DNA from: Conexibacter sp.
Lineage (GTDB): Bacteria; Actinomycetota; Thermoleophilia; Solirubrobacterales; Solirubrobacteraceae
Assembly (NCBI GenBank): GCA_025964055.1
Contig: JAOPZP010000386.1
Location: 1 to 11,287 of the forward strand
Direction: 5' to 3'
Length of the DNA stretch: 11,287 bases
The notes below the pieces were generated by a model. That model saw nothing but the letters and a program-made list of their open reading frames with translations. It was not told the origin of the DNA and did no database searches. The first letter of the stretch is position 1; each line of letters starts with the position of its first letter. Shown piece by piece: positions 6,624-11,287 of this stretch. The position numbers were made by a program, and so were the translations under genes.

Positions 6624-7679
6624 CTATGGAGCCGGGACCGTCAGGACCGTCGAGGTCTGCCCGACGGCCTGGCCGTCGGCCGCGGCGGCCACGCCGGCCG
6701 GCACGTTGGCGACGTCCGGCACGACCGTCTGGTCCTGCTCGACGAGCAGCCCGAGCTTGGACGAGTAGTTCCACGCGGCCAGCGCGGTCGGGTCGTCGGC
6801 GACGACCTGGCGCAGGTACTCGCGGCCGGCCCGCGACTCGCGGGCGCGGGCCTGCGCGGCCTTGGCCGTGGTCGAGGCCTTGACCTTCTGGATGCTGACC
6901 ATGTCGAGCTGGTACTGGACCAGGCCCGCCGTGCCGCTCTGCAGGTCGAAGAACTCGGTGTCGCCGGCCTTGAGCTCGATCTGCTCGCAGTTGTCGCGCG
7001 AGGGCTGGCAGCTGCCGTCCCCGGACGGGACCGCGCCGGCGTCGACGAGGAAGATCGCGGTCTTCTGGTCGTCCTTGAGGCCGAGGTAAACGAAGAAGGG
7101 GTTGTCGGACGACGGCAGCGGCGTGAGCCGGGCGACGTTGTCGTAGGTCTTCTCCGCGCCCGACTCACCGAACTTCAGCTTGACGCGGTACGTGTCGGCG
7201 GCCGAGCTGTTCGTCTTGGTCGGGCTGGTCGGCGTGTCGGACGGTGCCGGCTTGGTCGCGGGCGGCGTGGACGCCGGCGTGGTGGCGGTCCCGGAGCCCG
7301 AGCCCGAGCCGGAGCCCCCGGACGTGGCTGCGCCGAGCGCGTCGGCGATGCCCTTCGCGGTGTTGACCGCGTTGGTGACGGTCTGGTCGACGACCTTGGG
7401 CTGGTGGTGCTGGACGAAGGGGTTGCGGACGGTGCCGCCGCGCTGGACGCTGCCGGCGGCCTGCTCCTCGAGGCTCACCACGTCGGCGCGGGCCACGTCG
7501 CGGTGGTTGGCGAGGCCGTTGGTCGTGGGCAGCGCGGCGACGTCGGCGCCGGTGGACCCGGCGTTCGAGCTTCCGCCGAGCACGATCGGCACGGCGATGA
7601 GCGCGACCACGAGCGCGACGGCCACGGGCCACAGGCGCTTCTCGACGAGGTCGTGCAGGACGTTCTTGAGGAAGCTCAT
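6624..7679 (-). CDS. Unnamed inner-membrane-anchored protein in the pilP position of the pilus operon
   Basis: A 351-residue protein I cannot assign to a named family. It has a short basic cytoplasmic N-terminus, one membrane helix at about 17-35, and an otherwise extracytoplasmic body. RNPFVQHH at 86-93 resembles the R(D/N)PF element found before the HR domain of PilP and GspC. A Gly/Ser/Thr/Pro-rich linker covers about 119-160. A folded-looking domain spans about 162-268, with VYLGLKDDQKTAIFLVDAG (197-215), the paired cysteines C224 and C231, and LKAGDTEFFDL (236-246). An Ala/Arg-rich helix (about 268-295) and a 50-residue tail end it. Its ATG overlaps the pilO stop (ATGA) with GGGAG 6 nt upstream, so it is translationally coupled to pilO. 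Inferred role: partner of the PilN-PilO alignment complex, filling the PilP slot. Confidence 0.85.
   Translation of the reverse strand: MSFLKNVLHDLVEKRLWPVAVALVVALIAVPIVLGGSSNAGSTGADVAALPTTNGLANHRDVARADVVSLEEQAAGSVQRGGTVRNPFVQHHQPKVVDQTVTNAVNTAKGIADALGAATSGGSGSGSGSGTATTPASTPPATKPAPSDTPTSPTKTNSSAADTYRVKLKFGESGAEKTYDNVARLTPLPSSDNPFFVYLGLKDDQKTAIFLVDAGAVPSGDGSCQPSRDNCEQIELKAGDTEFFDLQSGTAGLVQYQLDMVSIQKVKASTTAKAAQARARESRAGREYLRQVVADDPTALAAWNYSSKLGLLVEQDQTVVPDVANVPAGVAAAADGQAVGQTSTVLTVPAP
7293..7316. repeat. Four tandem 6-bp units encoding a Gly-Ser linker
   Basis: Four near-identical hexamers (GGAGCC, CGAGCC, CGAGCC, GGAGCC on the plus strand) encode alternating Gly-Ser in the linker of the fourth pilus protein, about residues 122-129. 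In-frame gain or loss of units would change linker length without a frameshift. Confidence 0.6.
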
Positions 7680-8458
7680 CGGTCACTCCCGATCAGGCTG
7701 GCGGTGGGCGCTGCGCCGGTCGACGTGGTCGCCGCCGGCGTCGTGGTGGCGGTGGCGCCGGCGGTCAGGCCCTCGTCGGCGGGCAGGAGGTAGGCGGTGA
7801 CCGCCACGGTGGCCGACACGTCGGGGAAGCCCTTGGGTCCGGCCTTCAGCGCGACGCCGTCGACCGTGAGCAGGCGCCCCTTGACGCTGATGCTCTTGCC
7901 GTTGACGGTGGTGAGGTCGTCGAGCGAGCGCAGGAAGCGCTGCAAGGGGAAGAACTTGCCGTCGAAGTCGAACGAGAACGGCATCGTCGGGAAGCCGGCG
8001 GCGCCAACCGTCGCGCCGGGGGGCAGCGCGGTGGTGACGGCGGGCGTCGTGGACGACGGCGTGCTGCCGTTGGCCGAGGCGACCGCGGCAGCGGCCGTGG
8101 GCGGCCCCGCCGCCGCAGCGGACGACGGGTTGCCCAGCATGGAGATCGAGCGGAAGTCGATCTTGTTGGCGTGCGCGCTGCGCTCGAGCTGGTAGACGAG
8201 CGACGGGACGTCGTCGTCGACCGGCACGGCCTTGCCCAGGCGGGCGACCGTGGCGTAGTCGTCGTTGTAGGCCTGCCGGGCCGCCTCGGCGCCGGACACG
8301 CTGGACTGCGCCGTGCTCAGCCGCTGCTGGGCGACCAGCAGCGCGGAGGACGTGTCGGCGTTCACCTTGCGCTTCGGCGTCAGGGCCAGGAACCAGAAGG
8401 CGCCGACGATGGCGACGAAGCCGACGACGATCAGGACGGTGCGATCACGAGTGGTCAC
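7676..8458 (-). CDS. pilO: Type IV pilus alignment protein PilO
   Basis: A 260-residue bitopic membrane protein. A short basic cytoplasmic start (MTTRDR) is followed by a membrane helix at about 7-26, a coiled-coil-like stretch at about 36-75, and the PilO-type sequence LGKAVPVDDDVPSLVYQLE at 74-92. The ferredoxin-like C-terminal domain runs from about 159 (PFSFDFDGKFFPLQRFLRSL) to 225, ending in VSATVAVTAYLLP. Two Ala/Ser/Thr/Pro-rich segments are added: an insert at about 111-155 and a tail at about 230-256. In the known system PilO pairs with PilN through coiled coils and ferredoxin-like folds. The GTG start at 8458 is set by the 4-nt GTGA overlap with the pilN stop and by GGGAGG 9 nt upstream; the frame stays open further up but only as a shadow of pilN. 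The pilO stop overlaps the next gene's ATG. Confidence 0.88.
   Translation of the reverse strand: MTTRDRTVLIVVGFVAIVGAFWFLALTPKRKVNADTSSALLVAQQRLSTAQSSVSGAEAARQAYNDDYATVARLGKAVPVDDDVPSLVYQLERSAHANKIDFRSISMLGNPSSAAAAGPPTAAAAVASANGSTPSSTTPAVTTALPPGATVGAAGFPTMPFSFDFDGKFFPLQRFLRSLDDLTTVNGKSISVKGRLLTVDGVALKAGPKGFPDVSATVAVTAYLLPADEGLTAGATATTTPAATTSTGAAPTASLIGSDR
7686..7690 (-). promoter_or_regulatory. Ribosome binding site of the fourth pilus gene
   Basis: GGGAG on the minus strand lies 6 nt before the ATG at 7679, inside the end of pilO. It supports that start and coupled translation. Confidence 0.6.
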
Positions 8459-9273
8459 GGGGTGACGCCTCCCGAGGGGGCCGAGGAGGTGGTGGACGGG
8501 GTGGTCGAGGACGGCGTTCCGGCGGGCGTCGCCGACGAGGCGGTCGTGCTCGTGGCCGACGCCGTCGTCGCGGTGCCTCCGGCGACCGGCACGGCGCTGG
8601 CCTGCTGGTCGTAGAAGACGACGATCTTGAAGAGCGGGAAGTGCGAGTGACCGCCGCGGCAGTCCGACGAGGCGCCTCCGCCACCGCCGCTGTCGCCGAC
8701 CGCGCCACCGGCGGCCTCCACCTTGGTGGAGTCCTCGAGGGTGACGCGCTGGACGCCGTCGATGAGCCGCAGCCGCGCCATCATGCGGGCCACGGAGGCC
8801 TGGCTGGTGGTGCAGCCCTGGATCTCGATGGCCGGGACGGCGAGGGCGCTGCGCAGCCCGCTGCCGCCACCGGCGCCGCTGAGGCTGACCGTCGGCGACG
8901 TCGTCCCGGTGAGCGACGACAGCCACGCGTTGGTCGGCAGGACGCGGGCGACCTCGCGCAGCGCGTGGGACCAGTCGAAGCGCGAGGCGGCGAGCTGGGA
9001 GACCGTGTCGACGCGCCTGGTGCGCAGCGACGAGAACTTGGTGAAGCTCTGCAGGGACTGGGCCTTGGCCTCGGCCGCGGTCGCCTCCTGCGTGACGCGG
9101 GCCAGCTCGGCCTTCTTGCTGTCGGCCGCGTTGCCCGTGTGGACGTAGGCGGCCGCCATCACGACGAAGAGCGCGAGGGCCCCGAGCAGGATGTAGGCCC
9201 CGCCGCCCGAGCGGCCGGCGGCGCCACCGGCGCCGCGCTGCTGGTCGGAGGGGATGAGGTTGACGGCCCTCAT
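8455..9273 (-). CDS. pilN: Type IV pilus assembly protein PilN
   Basis: A 272-residue bitopic membrane protein. It opens with MRAVNLIPSD, matching the INLLP-type cytoplasmic motif that docks into PilM in Thermus and Neisseria/Pseudomonas systems. A Gly/Ala-rich spacer leads to a membrane helix at about 25-45. A helical coiled-coil-like stretch covers about 52-98, and a ferredoxin-like domain about 110-224, with LPTNAWLSSLT at 112-122, the family's usual start of that domain. C154 and C205 are both extracytoplasmic and could form a disulfide. After about residue 224 there is a 48-residue Ser/Thr/Ala/Pro-rich tail not usual in proteobacterial PilN. The ATG at 9273 overlaps the pilM stop (ATGA) and has a perfect AGGAGG 10 nt upstream, which decides the start over longer in-frame alternatives reaching 9621. 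The stop overlaps the pilO GTG. Confidence 0.9.
   Translation of the reverse strand: MRAVNLIPSDQQRGAGGAAGRSGGGAYILLGALALFVVMAAAYVHTGNAADSKKAELARVTQEATAAEAKAQSLQSFTKFSSLRTRRVDTVSQLAASRFDWSHALREVARVLPTNAWLSSLTGTTSPTVSLSGAGGGSGLRSALAVPAIEIQGCTTSQASVARMMARLRLIDGVQRVTLEDSTKVEAAGGAVGDSGGGGGASSDCRGGHSHFPLFKIVVFYDQQASAVPVAGGTATTASATSTTASSATPAGTPSSTTPSTTSSAPSGGVTP
8468..8473 (-). promoter_or_regulatory. Ribosome binding site of pilO
   Basis: GGGAGG on the minus strand lies 9 nt before the GTG at 8458 and inside the pilN end. It is the main evidence for the GTG start of PilO. Confidence 0.6.
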
Positions 9274-10328
9274 GCGTGCGGAGCCTCCTCGACGGCCAGG
9301 CCGGCCGCGATCGTGAGCAGGTGGGGGTCGAGGCCCTCGGGCGTGCCGTCGAGCACGCCGCACTCGACCGGCAGGCCGAGCTCGGCGGCCAGCGCGTCGT
9401 CGAAGCCGGGCACGGTGGCCGCGGCGCCGGTCAGCACGGCGCGCTGGACCTGGAGGCCGACGCCCTCCTGGGCGTGGTGGAAGTCGAGCGAGTTGCGCAC
9501 CTCGCCGCCGATGCGGCGGACGCCGTCCAGCAGGACGGTGCGCGCCTCTTCGGCGATCTCGTCCTGGTCGTCGGACTCGATCTCGGCGAGCGGGGTGACC
9601 AGGCCGACGTGGCGCAGCCACCCGCGAGCGTGCTCGAGGGTGAGCGCCTTGCGCTCGGCCAGCTCGACGGCGATGGCCTCGAGGCCGCCGCCGACGACGC
9701 GGGTGAAGAGGCAGGTGGTGCCCTCGGCGACTGCGAGGTTCGTGAGGCCGCCGACCGAGAGGTAGAGCACCGGCTCCGGATCGGCGGTGGGCGCCGGGCG
9801 GTGCAGGGCGCGGATCATGGCGAAGGCGGAGAGGTCGATCCCCTCGGGCTTGAGGCCCGCCGACCGGCAGGCCGTCATCACGCGGTCGACCATGTCGCGG
9901 CGGGCGGCGACGATGAGGACGCGCTGGCGCGGGCCGTTCTCGGTCTCGACGATCTCGAGCGGCTGGTAGTCGAGCACCGCGCTGTCGAGCGGCATCGGGA
10001 TCTGGTCCTGAGCCTGGAAGCGGATCGCCGTCTCCAGCTCCTTGGGGTTGTCGATCGGCGGAAGCTCGATGACGCGGACGACGATCTTCTGGTTCGCGAT
10101 GCCGATGCGGACCTTCTTGTCGAGGCCCTTGTTCTCGCGGAAGAGCGAGCGCAGGGCCTCGGAGAGGCCCTCGACGTCGTTGACCTCGCCGTCTCGGACG
10201 ATGCCCGTCTCGAGCGGAGCGACTGCGGCCGTCTTCACCGACACGCGACCGTTGACGGTCACCGAGGCGACGTGGATGGCGGACGGCTCGATCTCGAGGC
10301 CGACGATGGTGGATGCGCGCTTGGCCAT
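9270..10328 (-). CDS. pilM: Type IV pilus assembly actin-like protein PilM
   Basis: A 352-residue soluble protein of the actin/FtsA-like PilM family, expected to bind the cytoplasmic tail of PilN and link the alignment complex to the assembly machine. Visible elements: the N-terminal nucleotide-site strand VGLEIEPSAIHVA at 9-21, the conserved FQAQDQIPMPLD at 104-115, LIVAARRDMVD at 138-148, GLKPEGIDLSAFAMIRAL at 158-175, the second phosphate-type strand LYLSVGGLTNLAV at 188-200, VVGGGLEAIA at 211-220 and the adenosine-type LTGAAATVPGF at 299-309. The first phosphate motif has GLEIEPS where the family usually has a (V/L)DIG(S/T)-like run, and the second has Ser where Asp is usual, so nucleotide binding may be altered. 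The ATG at 10328 has no recognisable Shine-Dalgarno sequence and follows a spacer with predicted hairpins. The stop overlaps pilN. Confidence 0.92.
   Translation of the reverse strand: MAKRASTIVGLEIEPSAIHVASVTVNGRVSVKTAAVAPLETGIVRDGEVNDVEGLSEALRSLFRENKGLDKKVRIGIANQKIVVRVIELPPIDNPKELETAIRFQAQDQIPMPLDSAVLDYQPLEIVETENGPRQRVLIVAARRDMVDRVMTACRSAGLKPEGIDLSAFAMIRALHRPAPTADPEPVLYLSVGGLTNLAVAEGTTCLFTRVVGGGLEAIAVELAERKALTLEHARGWLRHVGLVTPLAEIESDDQDEIAEEARTVLLDGVRRIGGEVRNSLDFHHAQEGVGLQVQRAVLTGAAATVPGFDDALAAELGLPVECGVLDGTPEGLDPHLLTIAAGLAVEEAPHA
9284..9289 (-). promoter_or_regulatory. Perfect AGGAGG ribosome binding site of pilN
   Basis: AGGAGG on the minus strand lies 10 nt before the pilN ATG at 9273, inside the last codons of pilM. 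It is the strongest Shine-Dalgarno match noted in the window and fixes the pilN start. Confidence 0.65.
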
Positions 10329-10358
10329 GTTCAGGACGTTGGGTCGGCGGGGAAAGGC

Positions 10359-10377
10359 GGCGGCTGTAGCAACCGCC
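10359..10377 (-). promoter_or_regulatory. Small hairpin just upstream of pilM
   Basis: GGCGG and CCGCC arms (10373-10377 and 10359-10363) enclose a 9-nt loop in the minus-strand RNA. The hairpin ends about 30 nt before the pilM ATG. Neighbouring CGGGG and CCCCG arms could form an alternative, longer pairing over the same bases. The short GC-only stem could be chance. Confidence 0.25.
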
Positions 10378-10379
10378 CC

Positions 10380-10440
10380 GACACCCTCGGTTGTTCGTCC
10401 AAGAGCGGGTGCTCTTGAGCGCCGAGAGGGACGCGGTGTC
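10380..10440 (-). promoter_or_regulatory. Nested stem structure in the pilD-pilM spacer
   Basis: In the minus-strand RNA, GACACC (10440-10435) pairs with GGTGTC (10385-10380). CTCGG (10426-10422) pairs with the directly adjacent CCGAG (10390-10386), leaving an 8-nt bulge on one side only. Inside lies a perfect 7-bp hairpin, CAAGAGC-accc-GCTCTTG (10417-10400). Together this is an 18-bp, three-helix arm starting 3 nt past the pilD stop. It could attenuate or terminate transcription leaving pilD, act as an RNA processing or stability element, or be a regulatory leader of pilM. No U-run follows. It does not match the cyclic-di-GMP riboswitch consensus as I remember it. Confidence 0.45.
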
Positions 10441-10442
10441 CG

Positions 10443-11198
10443 CTAGAAGCGGTCCAGGTAGCCGTTGACGATCGCGTCACCGGCGAAGAACGCGACGAGG
10501 CCGCCCAGCGCGAGGAACGGCCCGAAGGGCACCTTGGTGCGCCGGCCCTCCGAGATGCCCTTCAGGCCGATGATCGCCGCACCGGCGACCACGCCGAGGA
10601 TCAGCGCGATGAACAGCCCGGGTGCGACGGCGCGGCCGAGGTACAGCCCGAGCACGGCGGCGAGCTTGACGTCGCCCATCCCCATGCCCTTGGCGTGGAT
10701 CAGCGCGGGCAGGTAGAAGAAGAGCAGGGCGCCGAAGCCGGCGATCAGCTGCTCGGGCAGGTACGACGGCTCGAGCACGGCGCCGAGGGCCACGGCCAGG
10801 ACGGCGGCCGGCGCGGTCAGCTTGTTGGGGATGATCTTCAGATCGAGGTCGATGACCGCGATCGGCACGAGGAACGTGACGAGCACGAGCCCGAGGGCGA
10901 TCTGCAGCGCGTCGCCCCACTTCAGCGCCACGACCAGGACGTAGAGCCCCGCGGTGATGGCCTCGACGACCGGATAGCGCGCGGAGATCGACTCACCGCA
11001 GCCGCGGCACCGCCCGCGCAGCAGCAGCCACGAGAAGATCGGGATGTTGTCGTAGGCCTTCAGCTGCGTCGAGCAGCCCGGGCACTTCGACCGCGGCCTG
11101 ACGAGCGACTCGCCGCGCGGCAGGCGCCAGGCGACGACGTTCAAGAACGAACCGATGAGGAGGCCGAACAGGGCGGCCGGTGCGAGCGCGGGAGCCAT
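10443..11198 (-). CDS. pilD: Prepilin peptidase / N-methyltransferase (PilD)
   Basis: A 251-residue polytopic inner-membrane aspartic peptidase that cuts the leader of type IV prepilins and is expected to N-methylate the new first residue. The N-terminal GSFLNVVAWRLPRGES (16-31) is followed by the paired zinc-type cysteines C39/C42 (CPGC) and C64/C67 (CRGC) of the cytoplasmic methyltransferase region. Catalytic aspartates are D117 (AVIDLD) and D176 in GMGMGDVK (171-178). PFGPFLALGG (225-233 region) is also typical. Membrane helices fill about 1-24 and 80-245. The ATG at 11198 has GGAG just upstream with short spacing. A GTG at 11240 would add 14 atypical residues and would lie inside an inverted repeat, so it is not preferred. 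No pilin gene is in the window; its substrates presumably lie off the right edge or elsewhere. A 114-nt spacer separates it from pilM. Confidence 0.95.
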   Translation of the reverse strand: MAPALAPAALFGLLIGSFLNVVAWRLPRGESLVRPRSKCPGCSTQLKAYDNIPIFSWLLLRGRCRGCGESISARYPVVEAITAGLYVLVVALKWGDALQIALGLVLVTFLVPIAVIDLDLKIIPNKLTAPAAVLAVALGAVLEPSYLPEQLIAGFGALLFFYLPALIHAKGMGMGDVKLAAVLGLYLGRAVAPGLFIALILGVVAGAAIIGLKGISEGRRTKVPFGPFLALGGLVAFFAGDAIVNGYLDRF

Positions 11199-11235
11199 CG
11201 CTCCAGGTAGTCGGCAGCTGGCACCGGGCACTTGA

Positions 11236-11263
11236 CGCACGACCGTCGGGGCTCGGTCGTGCG
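11236..11263. promoter_or_regulatory. 10-bp perfect inverted repeat upstream of pilD
   Basis: CGCACGACCG (11236-11245) and CGGTCGTGCG (11254-11263) are perfect reverse complements around an 8-nt spacer, ending 37 nt before the pilD ATG. It may be the terminator hairpin of an upstream minus-strand gene off the right edge, or a dimeric regulator site in the pilD promoter region. No T-run follows on either strand, and no convincing -35/-10 pair is visible in the remaining bases. Confidence 0.45.
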
Positions 11264-11287
11264 CCGCGTCATCGGACTACCAGGTGC

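Noticed and set aside
5504..7793. Long plus-strand frames over aroC and the fourth pilus gene (5504-6883 and 6372-7793)
   Set aside because: Antisense shadows of well-supported genes with no recognisable domains.
10329..10442. Cyclic-di-GMP riboswitch (GEMM) in the pilD-pilM spacer
   Set aside because: The context is attractive, but the conserved core of that riboswitch as I recall it is not present; only a generic nested stem is seen.
11199..11240. GTG start for PilD at 11240
   Set aside because: It adds 14 residues without family likeness, has no ribosome binding site and falls inside the inverted repeat. The ATG at 11198 gives the usual PilD N-terminus.
1..11287. tRNA, rRNA, CRISPR, insertion sequence, phage or defence genes
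   Set aside because: None was recognised on reading both strands; gene spacing and codon bias are uniform, with no sign of a mobile island.

Overview
The window reads as ordinary chromosomal DNA from a very GC-rich actinobacterium. Third codon positions are almost all G or C. The combination of a type IV pilus assembly block (pilD-pilM-pilN-pilO) with aroC-aroKB-aroQ and an Xaa-Pro peptidase gene fits the class Thermoleophilia (Solirubrobacter/Conexibacter-like lineages) best. That placement rests on remembered gene order and protein style, not on a search. No rRNA, tRNA, CRISPR array, insertion sequence or phage gene was seen.

Every supported gene lies on the minus strand, so transcription runs from high to low coordinates. 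On the right edge is a 10-bp inverted repeat, then the prepilin peptidase gene pilD (11198-10443). A 114-nt spacer that can fold into nested hairpins follows. Next come pilM (10328-9270), pilN (9273-8455), pilO (8458-7676) and an unnamed inner-membrane-anchored gene in the position of pilP (7679-6624). The last four are joined by three successive 4-nt stop/start overlaps (ATGA, GTGA, ATGA), which suggests translational coupling and a fixed stoichiometry. PilM should sit in the cytoplasm and bind the N-terminal tail of PilN. PilN, PilO and the fourth protein should form the alignment subcomplex around the pilus machine.

Only 13 nt after the fourth pilus gene a shikimate-pathway block begins: aroC (6610-5444), a fused shikimate kinase/3-dehydroquinate synthase aroKB (5456-3921), and type II dehydroquinase aroQ (3874-3428). 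A cytosolic Xaa-Pro peptidase gene (3424-2330) follows 3 nt later. The aro-to-peptidase order matches the aroC-aroK-aroB-aroQ-pepQ cluster of Mycobacterium and many Gram-positives. In gammaproteobacteria such as Pseudomonas, aroK-aroB sit directly downstream of pilMNOPQ, so the pil-aro neighbourhood recurs across phyla.

After a 45-nt spacer comes a membrane protein with a GGDEF domain and an HD-GYP domain (2284-278), a candidate enzyme for both making and degrading cyclic di-GMP. Its closeness to pilus genes suggests, but does not show, control of piliation. A GC-rich hairpin follows its stop. The left edge may hold the start of one more minus-strand gene (162 to beyond base 1).

No wholly new system is evident. 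The points most worth a second look are the unnamed fourth pilus protein with its RNPF motif, the structured pilD-pilM spacer, the pil-aro operon join, the aroKB fusion, and the departures from consensus in PilM, AroQ and the HD-GYP domain.
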